Source: Adenanthera pavonina
Lineage: Eukaryota; Streptophyta; Magnoliopsida; Fabales; Fabaceae
DNA: 64,000 nucleotides
NCBI GenBank assembly: GCA_026686845.1
Contig: JAIVEN010000016.1
Span: forward strand, 7,643,501 to 7,707,500
Direction: 5' to 3'
The stretch's first letter is position 1. Every line of letters starts with the position of its first letter. The position numbers were made by a program, and so were the translations under genes. Positions 12,001 to 22,937 of the stretch are shown piece by piece. The notes under the pieces are model-generated. The model searched no databases. It was not told the origin of the DNA and saw only the letters and a list, made by a program, of their open reading frames with translations.

Positions 12001-12342
12001 CGAGGCGATTGTTGGGTGTTCTGCTAATGAACTGGACAGCCTCAAATCAGAGGTAGATTGTCAGTAAGCCGTGTTTGAATTCTTGTGATGACAAATTAAA
12101 CAGGATTTTTATTTTAAAATTTCATCTTTTGTTGGTTTTAGGAGCAAGAAGATAATCCATATCAAATGAAATTGAAACAAGCGACTTGGACCACTCATCT
12201 ATTCCGGGTTATTGTTTCTCAGAATGAGTATATGAACGAGAAGAGGCAGAGGATAACAGTCCGAGCAGTTGCTCCAGTTGATTTTGCTGCTGAGTCAAGA
12301 ATTCTTCTGGAAGAGATTTCAAAGATGAGAGCCTCTCAATGA
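9028..12342 (+). CDS. RPA1B: Replication protein A 70 kDa subunit, B/D class
   Basis: Twelve exons: 9028-9155, 9621-9767, 9866-10084, 10199-10376, 10488-10758, 10842-10944, 11032-11156, 11236-11314, 11391-11535, 11643-11800, 11932-12052, 12142-12342. All phases agree and give 624 residues. RPA1 is the large subunit of the nuclear ssDNA-binding trimer used in replication, repair and recombination. The start MAKSITSDGISVLL and the PEIVVQVLDLK strand mark the N-terminal OB fold. DBD-A begins near RPLVSLNPYQGNWTIKVRV, followed by DBD-B and DBD-C. DBD-C carries a C4 zinc ribbon: Cys489, 492, 506 and 509 (CTTC...CEGC). The end (RAVAPVDFAAESRILL) is also typical. It is about 20 residues longer than I recall for Arabidopsis RPA1B, explained by a 21-residue duplication in exon 3. 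B versus D paralogue is not resolved. Confidence 0.93.
9915..10040 (+). repeat. In-frame 63-bp duplication in RPA1 exon 3
   Basis: Two adjacent 63-nt units (9915-9977 and 9978-10040) encode EIKTEVKSECPAIVLDPKQE and EIKSEVKCEGAGIILRPKQE, each followed by one more residue. The units sit in the linker between the N-terminal OB fold and DBD-A. They have diverged at several positions, so the duplication is not very recent, and the reading frame is kept. Confidence 0.8.
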
Positions 12343-12963
12343 AATGGATATATATGCTTATTTAGAGTTTGTCTTCGAGTTCACAGCTTTTGATTTTCGT
12401 TATTGGTTCTAATGTATATATCAACACCTAATTTATCTTTCATACATTATGCAGGCAGTCGTTAGTCGTTTTAACTCTGGATGCTAAATATATAATGGGT
12501 ATTAGTGGTCTTTTGAAAAGATGGCAATGAAAGCTTCTTTTGAATATTCATGAAAACGACCGATTGGTTTTTATTGTTGGCCACGTAGGAAAGAATTCTT
12601 TGGTTTGACTGCCTAATTTTGGACAATTGGATTTGCATTTTGCAGTGTGCTGTATTCTTGCATGATGCAGTCTTCAAATTTTATGTATTTCTGGAGCAGA
12701 CAAGTGAATGGCTAGCGCCAAAATGTAAATTCTCCTGAAGGCATATGATCTAAAACAGACTTCAAAGTCAAAACGAAAATTTGACAGACAAGTCAATCAT
12801 ACATGCACATATGTTAATTCATTTTCACTATTACTTTATTATGCTTTTTTTTTTTTAAACAAAAGTATGTCAAACAAAAAGTTCAATTATCTGTGTAAAA
12901 ATGCACGGACAAGATACTCTAGTTGTAATTAGAAGACAAACACCAAGGTAAAAATAAGTTGAT
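12343..12963. other. 3' flank of RPA1
   Basis: 3' UTR and spacer up to the hAT insertion. No gene is seen. The ORF on the opposite strand (12471-12677) has no recognisable feature. Confidence 0.5.
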
Positions 12964-12971
12964 ATTAGCAA
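12964..12971. repeat. Left target-site duplication of the hAT element
   Basis: ATTAGCAA, repeated exactly at 17723-17730 on the other side of the element. Eight bases is the duplication length of the hAT superfamily. Confidence 0.9.
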
Positions 12972-13142
12972 TAGGGCTGTTCACTAAGTTCTATAGCTTA
13001 GTTGGCTTGGTATGTCTTGATGACTTTGGGTCAGGCCAAGTTAAAAAGAGAAAAGAGGAGACAGGGAGCAAATATTGGGCCAAAAAACTCTTGAGTCGGC
13101 CTGGTCCTTGGGCAACTAGTAAGCCCGCATCAGATCGGCTTG

Positions 13143-13169
13143 GATATATATATATATATATATATATAT
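13143..13169. repeat. (AT)n microsatellite inside the hAT 5' region
   Basis: An uninterrupted AT dinucleotide run of about 13 units. It is followed by a non-coding leader; the ORFs at 13219-13736 are Ser/His-rich and have no transposase feature. Confidence 0.8.
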
Positions 13170-14379
13170 TATTTTACACCTTAATATTCTAATATTCCCA
13201 AAATGTCCTTGCCTCAAAATGCATAGCACTACACAAGGTTTAGCAGATCAGAAACTCACTCACTCTTTAGTCTTCCTTTTGATCATTTACTCTCTCTCTC
13301 ACTCGGACTCATCGATTCACACCAATAGATCTTGTTTGAACCTAGTCACCACCACTCGTGTCGTAGACATTCCTCCTCCAAATCATCATCGTCCTTTCAC
13401 CCCCACTGCAAATCGAGGTCAGCCATCCTCTCCTCTGCTTCAATTTCACTTTGTTGGTGCCTCTGTGGTTTGTTCTTTATCACGTCTGTGAAGCTTGTCA
13501 TCATCCATGGGTGGTGGTGCTTCTTTGAGCCTTATTCAAGTAGGTTAATGTATGTTATTCCTTGGTTCCTCAAATTTTTGTTCATTCTCAAATTTAAGTT
13601 ATTACTTGTTCATTCTCGAATTATTTTTCATATTTTTCTACCTTCAGAAATACATTATATATCATATAACATCACTATCTTATTAATCTCCTTTTGTTGC
13701 ATATTGGAAGAAGTTTGCTTAGCCTCGTTTAAATGACCATCAATTACATAAGTTAATCTCTTGAGTGTTTTAAACTTTCATTTAAAATTCCATTATTGAC
13801 TTAACTGTCAAAGTGTTTTTGTGGTGACAAATTAAGAGGGTCAACTTTCAAGAATGAGAAAAGTTATCACGAGACTGCAGTAGTAGACCACTTAATTTGA
13901 TCACAATACAGTAACTATGTATTGGTCACTAATATAGCTAATTATTAACTTTAAACTCATAATTCACACGACAATTCTCTAAATATATGAAAGATTCCAA
14001 TGCCTTTCTAATTGTGAAGGGATATGATTCTTTTCTTGACCCTTAATTTTGAAATGATATAATTAAATATCAGTTTTCAAGAAGTTCGTTGCTTATATCA
14101 CAATTGCTGTTAGGAAGTTCATGTTCTAATTTTGACAAAGCAAATGTCCTTTCTAACCATACTTGAAATAGACTATATTTTGTTTGTTAAGTAAACTTGA
14201 CTATTCGTTATACCTGACTTGCAAAAAATAGGACAATGAGTTTATATTGCAAAATTACTGATTGAAAACACTTCTTAGTTTCAGTGATTTATTTTCTTTC
14301 ATATGGACAAAAAAATGACTAACAACATGAATGAACCCAAAGAAAATAGTGAAGGTACTTAATGAGAGGCTGAAACTCA

Positions 14380-16570
14380 AACTACTACAGCATTGTTCCT
14401 TGCCCCTGCCACAAATGTCACAAATATTGAGACAATATGTGGAAAAAGGAAATCTATTGTGTGGGAACACTTTGAACAACTACCACTAAAAGAAACTCAG
14501 GGTATTCAAAGGAAAAAATGCAATTATTGCAAAAAAAAAAAAGAACATTTGCAAGTGACCCTAACACACATAGAACAACTGCACTTAGGCTACATTTGGA
14601 TAGGTGCCCCAAGAATCCAAATAAAGCTAATAAGAAGACTCAATCTTTGTTCTCATCATCCAGGTTGGGGTCTAGTAAAACATTAACTCATCATGTGTTC
14701 AATCAAGATCGATGTAGACAAGCTGTTGCAAAATTTTTTATACTAAATGAGATGCCCTTTCAAATTGTAGAAGGGGAGGGCTTTAAACTACTCTCGAAAG
14801 AGCTTGAATCATTTTGAAATTCCCTCAAGAACAATTATCACTAGGGATTGCTTCATGTTGTATCTGGAAGAAGCAAAAAACTTAAAACGGTATTTCAAAA
14901 GATCAAAGGTACATGTTTCCCTTACCACTAATACTTTGACTTCAATACAAAATGCCAACTATATGTGCTTCATTGCTCACTGGATTGATGAGGATTGGAT
15001 GTTATAGAAAAGAATTTTAAATTTTTGTGTAGTTGAAAACCATAAGGGAGACACCATTGGTAAGGAGATTGAGAAATACTTATTTTATCGAGGTATTGGA
15101 AAAGTCTTTGTTACAACAGTTGATAATACTTCTTCCAATGACACTGTAATGGCATTCTTGAAAAAGCATCTAAGAAGTTGGAATAGTCTAGTTTGTGATG
15201 GAGACTACTTGTATTTGTGATGTTGTGAACATATTTTGAATTTGGTTGTTTCTGATGGCTTAAAGGATCTTAATAAGTCCATTGAAGCCATTTGAAATGT
15301 AATAAAATACGTAAGATCTTCTACAGCAAGATTCCATAGATTCAATGATCTTATTGATAAAGAAAAAATTGATTCCAAGAGTTTACTGAGCATGGATTGT
15401 CCAACAAGATGGAATTCGACGTATTTAATATTGGAGAATGTCATTAAGTTCAGCAAAGTCTTTGAGGTGATGGATGAAGAAGATAATGATTACAAAGACT
15501 ACTTTCTTGAAAAACAACTAATTAGTCCTCCTCAATCATATGATTGGAGTGATACTAAAGAATTTGTAGTCTTTTTTTAAGCTATTTTACAACATGACTT
15601 TGCAATTTTCTGGATCACTTTACGTAGCCTCAAATGCATGTTTTTAGTAGATAAACTCTATTCATACAATGCTGAATCAAAGTGCAAGTAGTTATAATTC
15701 TATGCTGAGTGGTATGGCTACAAAAATACAAAGTAAGTATAATAAGTATTCGGGGAAGCTAGAAAACATCAATCCTTTGTTGGTAATAGCAATCATACTT
15801 GACCCAAGATACAAATTGACATATGTCAAACTTACTTTTGAAGATATGTTTTTTGATGCTGTACAACGTGAATCCAAGACAAAAAATGTGGTAGATGTCT
15901 TGTATCGTTTATATGACCATTATTCACGAGGGGCCATTAACACAGCTCAAGCACATGCAGCCATTGAAAGTGAAAAGGGTGGACGAAGTCAAATCCCAGT
16001 CACCAACCATGAAAGCATGTTTTCTTCAATCAAACAATGAAAAGGTTCATGACCTTAAGAGAGAATGAGCATCAGTTGGAGAAAAATGTAAAGGTGGAGA
16101 AGTATCTTCAAGTTGAGTTAGCTGACATGTGTGATCCAAAATTTGATATTTTGACATGGTGACAAGTGAATGCTTCTAAATATAAAGTCCTATCTCTACT
16201 TGCACATGATTTATTGGCTATGCCTGTATCTACTGTGTCTTCAGAATCTGCTTTTAGTACTGGGGGTCGTGTACTTGATACTTTAGGAGTTCATTATCTT
16301 CAAAGATGGTTGAGGCACTCATTTGCACACAAAATTGGCTATCTCCACTCACTACAAAACTGAAAGATCTTGACATTGATATTTATGATGAGACTGAGCG
16401 TGCAACAATTGGTAATCTTAGTATTTTTAGTATGTTGTATTAAAACTCTTTGTTCTAAAATTTATCTACTTAATAATTATTTTGTTTGCTTTGCAGAAGA
16501 ATCAACAGCTGCATCAACTGTGACAGTTGAAGATGAGGAGGAAGATGATGAACTAATGAATATTGATTAG
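14380..16570 (+). pseudogene. Decayed hAT transposase (RICESLEEPER/DAYSLEEPER type)
   Basis: In order one sees a BED zinc-finger start (SIVWEHFEQLP...KCNYC, about 14450-14530), the DDE/RNase H-like middle (DNTSSND near 15120; CCEHILNLVVSDGL near 15220; MDCPTRWNSTYLIL near 15392), and the C-terminal hATC dimerisation region (LLAMPVSTVSSESAFSTGGR, about 16195-16265). An intron-like gap then separates an acidic tail ending at 16570. The frame is broken many times: a shift at the poly-A run near 14528, another near 14803, and stops at 15004, 15218, 15293, 15577 and 16160. Several stops look like CGA or TGG changed to TGA. It cannot make an active transposase. The element's intact ends and TSD suggest it moved using enzyme from another copy or decayed after insertion. 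Confidence 0.9.
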
Positions 16571-17722
16571 GAATGAATTATGAAATGCTTGTTATTGTGT
16601 TGTGTTTTTAGTGTGCTTCACTTTTCTTTGTGTTGTGATGAAATACTTGTTATTGTGTTGTGTTTTTCTAAGGTTTAAACTTTGGTGGCTTATTGGACCT
16701 ACTGGTGTAATGTTATAATTAGCAAGGAGCCAAAAACTTGTATTTGTATCTTATATTATGTTGAACTGATGGTGAAATCTATATTACTTATGTTTGGCTT
16801 TTTAATTACAAATTTGTAATTGGGGACGTACTAGTAACTCATGAGCAAATATGGTTGTTGCTCTTGATACTTGTTGGTACAAATACAATTCTAACATCCA
16901 TTCTTGTATTTTTTTGAAAACTATCGATTAAAGAATATGAAGCAGTTATGGTGCAAATACAATGCAATGGTGCATCACATGAAATTGTAAGTAAGCCATG
17001 GCAATATAATCTTAATTTATTTTGCTGTTTGCATTAGTTTTTTTCCCTCAAAAGTTGAATGTAACATACTATTTTTGCTTTACTTTCAGGCTAAATCTAT
17101 TTCAATATAGATCTTACTTCATAGGGAAAAAGGAGAAAACACCTTAAATTTAGTCATGTCTCTTCAATCAGCTCTGCATAATGTCAATGCACAGTGAGTG
17201 TTTCCTATTAAACAAGGATCTATTTTACTGTTTTAGATTGGATAGAAGTTATTAGAACTCCTTCGGATAGTTATTTCTATAGTTCTATTTTTCCATTAGA
17301 TATTTTCATGGCTATACTTTAATATTTTGTTAATTTTGAATCTTTCCTAATGTGTCTATTTATATTAAGTTATTAACTGCTGACTATTGAATCATATATA
17401 TAATATTTATAAATATTTCTAGTTGTTATTTTTTGAGATTAATTTGCCAAAATCATGGTTTTTCTGCTCATAATCAATGGCTATTGTTTTCTAGTCAACA
17501 TGAATATAGAATGCTGCTGAAAAACATTTGCTGAAAAAAAAATTATAGGGAGCCATAATATCGGGCCAGTGTTGGCTTGGTATTATTCTAGCTCGATTCT
17601 TTGGGCCGCAGGCCTAACTCAGCCAGTTCGGGACACAGATCTTAAAATGAGCTATGGCTCTATCTTGGGCAGAACACCGGGTTAGTTGTGGCTCAGCCTG
17701 TCCCGACCTATACACAGCCCTA

Positions 17723-17730
17723 ATTAGCAA
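17723..17730. repeat. Right target-site duplication of the hAT element
   Basis: ATTAGCAA, identical to the left copy at 12964-12971. Confidence 0.9.
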
Positions 17731-18831
17731 TTATGATGTACTTGTATTTCTTATTTTTTCCCCATTAAGACTATAAGTAACTTGAACTAGATATCTTCTT
17801 CCAACTTGCAGGTAATTGGTTTTCTTCCTCTTTCTAGATATCCAAACAGCCATTCACGAGTACAAGAGAGATGACCTGAAAACTTGGAAAGTTGATTGTA
17901 AGTCTACGTGAGTTTGTAAAGTAGATTCCCTAAAACATTTTATTCTAAAATGATGAGAGAGAGAGAGATAATGATAGATTTTACTTTTGTAGAATCCAAA
18001 TATTAAAAGTGAAATATACTATTATGTATTTATCTGTCTTCATTTTATTAAATTTTAAGATCTCTTTATTTTTGGAATCCATGCTCATCAATTTGATTTT
18101 TACAAGAGAGTTCAATATAAAAAAATTTATTTATAGTTAGCCAAACAGTGCAACTTCATTCCATTGGGTTTCATGCTCTCTCTCTCTCTGTTTTTTTTAC
18201 TTTTCTTTTTATTTAAGTGGATTCCATTTTTCCTTATTCATTTTTTTTTTGCAACTGAGATTTATCTTTTTCCCTTCTTTTTAAATGGGCCCGCATTCTT
18301 TTTTTTTTAAATTCAATCTTTTTTAATTCTAAAATTTATATTAATTTTAATTAATATCATTTTGTATTAATTTCTTTTTTGAACGGGGTAGTTAGTAATA
18401 AAATTCTTTTTAAATTCAATATATTTTAAAACTAACTAAAATGTTCCCCATGTGCTCCCATACATCCACATTCCCACGGGGAGGAAAATTTAGTTAAGAA
18501 ATGCTAGATCTAGATATAAAATTTCAATTGCATTGCCTACTCCAACTGCAGCTTGTAATTACGAATCAGTTTGGGACCTAAAAGATGTGCGCTTAATTTG
18601 TAGAACCAACTTCTATTTTTCATCATATCGAAGGAAGAAATAGAATGGCAGAAAATAGAAATATTGTAACAAATTATATAATTAATAACTAAATATTTAC
18701 ATAAAATAGCTTAGACAAAATCTGAAGATAGTCGTAATCCTTATAAGTATAAAAATCCAAAATATTACTTATTTTAAACAAAACTGCGACTGAAATTACA
18801 TTAATGCAGAAGTTAGCTGTAATTCCCAGCT
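17731..18831. other. AT-rich intergenic spacer
   Basis: Long T-rich and TC-rich runs, with (GA) and (CT) tracts near 17955 and 18178. No ORF worth reporting and no RNA gene seen. Confidence 0.5.
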
Positions 18832-20884
18832 TCATCCCCTTTTATAGGAGGAGGTCAAGTCTGCAATTGTACGCAATAGCTTAGAAGCAGCACCGTCATC
18901 TGTGTCATTTGAAGACTTGGATGAAGTCCATTCCTGAAACCTGTGAAGACTACCTGGAAAGTCCGTAAAAAGACCATCAACTCCAATCCTGTTGATCCAA
19001 TAATCATATTCCTCGTATGGGTCTTGACTGAAGTTTAAGTGTTAGAAGATGGTCTCATCTCTGTAAGTGTATGGAACCACCTGTATCATCAATCACTCAG
19101 ATCAGAGTCCGAAACAACCATTCACAGAAGATAATAACCAAAAAAAGCAAGCTTTAAACAGACAAGTGTACCTGCAGGTTTCGTGCATGTGCCCTGTCAA
19201 CAAGATCAGAAGGAGTTTGCAAATAGTTATTTTCAACGGGGACAACTGTGTCCTTCCATGGTCCAATTCCCACAACATATTGCTTTATGTAGTCATGGTA
19301 ACCATCAGATGTAATTTCCCAGTATGTCTGCACATTAACAATATAACAGGCAACTTACAACTGGAAAACAACATTGCAGAGCAAACCTTAAATTGAAGGA
19401 GTAAAATGAACCTGATTAGTGTCTTCTGTAAGAATATTAACATCATCAATTAAGAAAACCTTTGGAAGGTCTGTTAGATTTGATATGTATACAAGTGAAG
19501 ATGGAGCAAATGATTGAATAAATGCAGGTTGCTCCAACCAATCTTCTGACATGTACGAACCCTTGTATCCATATTTCTTTAGTGTATTCACAAACTGGTC
19601 CTCATACCTTTTACCATCTGCCCATTTCACCTGTTGATAATATCAATTTAACATCAAGCTGTAATAGTAATACTGTCTAAAACATAGAACTTGTTGCAAC
19701 AAAACAAAATTACTGCCCTTGTTGCTTTTATGTTTTCTTCTCAGGACGATATCTAGAAAGTAATTTGCTGCACTTTTAGCAGAGGTACTTACATGCTGAT
19801 TGATAAATACTGAATTCTTTATCTCTGGATATATTCCAACAACTCTGGGTGCATCCAGTGCAATGGAAATGAACTCTTCAAAAGTTATGATTTCAAATTT
19901 CCCTGAAAGTGATTCCAAGTATTAAATAAAGAAGTCATATATACAGTAAGCTTTTGATGCATGTGCGAGAGGTTTTTTATGTTTTGTTTATTTTATTACA
20001 AACAAAAGGAGAAACTAACCGTTAAATTGTTGATCCCGGAAGCTATACCTTTGTTTCGCCCACAAAGACTTTAATTCCTTCAGTGTAAAATCAACTGTAC
20101 ATATTCATTTGAATATGAATGATTATTTCAGCACATAAGAATGTTTCAAAAAGAAACAAAAGCTCGTAAAACTTTGACTAGGATTTCTTCAGTGAAAACT
20201 AGAAGAGGATATATAGATCATCAGTAACACCAGGAAAAAATCCAGTGACGTTGACCCGTTGGACTTCATAGGTCCTTTTACGATCTGCAAACTCTGTGGT
20301 TCGGAACGTCGGTAGTATCATCAAGGGTAACATCGTGGCGGCATATGCGAACACCGTCTTTGGAAGAGAGGATATCAGTTTCAATGAAGTCTGCACCTTC
20401 TTCAATAGCTCTCTGCAACATCAATATTAATATCAAATGTAAAATATGTAAGAAGCCGTACTATTTATTTACACCTCGTTGTAGACCTCAAAATTAAAGG
20501 AGGAATTAGTTTAATTACCAAGTATGCAGGAGCAGTTTCTTCAGGAAATTCGCCGTTGGAACCTCGATGGGCAACGTTAAAGGGGCGAAAAGTCTGCAAA
20601 GGTTGTTTACTTCCATGAGAAGCTCTACTAGGGAGAGGATATAAGGGCCTTGCTGTGCAACCAACAACGAACAATAGGAATATAGAAGAAGCAAAACCTG
20701 TCAAGTTTAAAATCGCTTCACTTCACCACGTTATGGTATATATGTATGAAACTTTTCAGAATCCTCAAGCAAACTACATATAGAGCATTGAGGAAGAGAA
20801 AGATGTGAGGACATGAAGATCAAACACCACGTTAACTTTCCTAAGTAGCTCAGTTACTGGGGACTTACGGGGTAAGGACGCCAT
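18832..20884 (-). pseudogene. Glycerophosphodiester phosphodiesterase, broken in two places
   Basis: GDPD5/6-like gene. GDPDs hydrolyse deacylated phospholipids to glycerol-3-phosphate and an alcohol. Exons on the minus strand: 20884-20869, 20697-20519, 20412-20231, 20094-20020, 19902-19793, 19630-19412, 19327-19172, 19080-18832. The start MASLPR is joined by splicing to a hydrophobic signal peptide (FASSIFLLFVVGCTA). Active-site motifs are visible: HRGSNGEFPEE, ETDILSSKDG and HDV. Two lesions break it. In exon 3 two bases are missing at about 20295 (family NHKEFADRK; here the frame shifts after NH). In the last exon a TAA at 19044-19042 stands where the family has Leu (F-stop-HLNFSQDP). Restoring two bases makes the total divisible by three (about 395 residues), so the model is otherwise coherent. 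All splice sites look normal, so loss is recent or the lesions are sequencing errors. Confidence 0.85.
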
Positions 20885-22937
20885 TGAATTAGCACGTATT
20901 CTACTACCTGCTTCACCACACTTCCTTTTGTTATATTCTGTTCAGTAAAATCTAACACAATGATGTTGAGAAGAGAGGGGAGAGAATCATGATAGATGTC
21001 TTTGACTTTGACTTTACGGAAAATCAGAGCAAAATCAGCATTTTTTTTTCTTAAAAGAAAATTTGACTTTATTTATTTTTGGATATATATATATATACAT
21101 GAATGAGCAAAAATATATTAAAATAACTATTAAAATAATATATATATATATATATATAAATCCATAGGAAACATATTCATATATTATAATATATGATTAG
21201 TTCATCTATATAAAATGAAAAATAAATGTCAAACCACTTAAACCAAATTACAGTTAATTCAAGTTTCATACTAAAGAGGTAGGCATTTTATTTTTTATTT
21301 TTTAAATTTATCATTAATAAAATAATTTAATTTAAACTTTTTTATATTTATGGTAATTTTAATAAAAGAATCTTGATAAAAATTAAAATGTTTTCAGATA
21401 TTTTAATATTTTTAAATATCATATTTATTTTTGTTGTTAAAATCAAAGACAAAATAATGGAATAATATAAACAACTAAGAATGTGAATGTAAATTTACAT
21501 TCTATTTCAAAGAATGCTCCTTCGTTTTATAAAAAAATTGACGGAATTCACATTTCTTACATTTGAAAGAATAAATCACCGTGTAGAATGAAATTGATAT
21601 TGTATTACTTTCAATCAAATGTGATAATACGCAAGAAATAGCTTTCACCTATTCCCATTCCTTGTCACCCATTGCCATGAATCAATCAGGGCCTTACTAT
21701 ATACAGAATTGAGTGATCGAGTAAGACGAGTGGAGGCAGCAGAGAAAATTTTCTTTGTCAAGCGCAACACAAATCAAGTAGCAAATCAACCAAATTGACC
21801 TCAGAAATATCATAATGCTACCGAAATTCACGCCTTACAAGCTTCCACATTAGTTCAATATTAGATCAAGAAGATTGACTCTCTCCAAAAAGGAGAAAAA
21901 CAACTTAATAATTTTTTCTCCATTTCCTGGCCACTAAATAATTAGGTTGGATTGATTTGGATCATAGGTATTTTTTAATAAGAAATATGTTATAGTTTTT
22001 AATAAGTTAGATTTAAATTTAAATGTAGTTTTTGTAATAAAGATTAATATTCTTATTCTGAAACTCACATTTTTAATAAATTTGTTTTACTAATTTAATA
22101 TGTTACTTATTATTTAAATTTTGCATTAATTTTTCCACTTACATTATTATTTTCTATTCACAATGTTCAATTTTTTAGCCATGATCATTACTGGAGCGGA
22201 GGAAGTAACTATTAGTTAGTTACTGTAATTTTATAATAATTTCTTAAAATACATGTATGTAATAATAATTTTTCCGCACTCTTTCACACAGAATGGGAAC
22301 ACTTCTATTTTTGGAAAAGAAAATAAGTACATAGTTTATAGATATCTTCTTTTCTCGTGCCATAACACAATGTGGATGCTTTGTGTGACTCACTAAACTT
22401 AAATTGCACACCAAATTTTAACAAAAACATGTTTTGAACAACTTACCATTTTCATGCTAAGTTAGTTTAATGGTGTTTCCCACATATTATGAGAGAAAAG
22501 GGGTACCTACTACTATTGAGACTAAAGTTAATTGATTTCCACGCAAGCACACAACCGCATTAGTCAATGCCATGAACGAATAGATCTTAATAACAAAGTA
22601 GTTTACTATAAACAACTTTAATTTTATACCCACTTTCAATTTTAATACACAGATAATAACAACATGCTGTATATGAGAGAGTTTGATTACATCAGATACT
22701 ATCTTCTCCAAGATGAAATCTCGGGTTTTCCCCATTCTAGTATTGAAATTTTAACTATCTAATAAAAGAAAAGTAATGAAAAGTTTCATGAGAAGGAAAA
22801 AAACCATCTTAGATGGAGTTTTCCTTCAGCATAGACTCCTAAAGGAGCAGACTCTATGGACAACTAAATAAGGATATATACTTTCTTTTCTTTTTTTTTT
22901 TTTCCTCTGTACATCCTAGGATGGATGAGTGAGACAC
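20885..22937. other. AT-rich spacer upstream of GDPD and downstream of NINJA/AFP
   Basis: Includes the presumed GDPD promoter (20885-21000) and long AT-rich sequence with (TA)n runs near 21085 and 21140. The 82-codon ORF 22487-22735 (-) has no recognisable feature. The last 200 bp are probably the 3' UTR of the next gene. Confidence 0.5.

Larger units (their letters stand above)
12972..17722 (+). mobile_element. hAT-superfamily transposon, 4.75 kb, complete ends
   Basis: The element begins TAGGGCTGT and ends ACAGCCCTA, giving a 9-bp perfect terminal inverted repeat, and is flanked by the exact 8-bp duplication ATTAGCAA. Subterminal regions at both ends are enriched in GGCC and GGCY words (for example near 13028-13140 and 17563-17700), as expected for transposase-binding arrays of hAT elements. 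It carries one decayed transposase gene on the + strand and an (AT)n tract at 13143-13169. It sits in the spacer downstream of RPA1. Confidence 0.92.
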
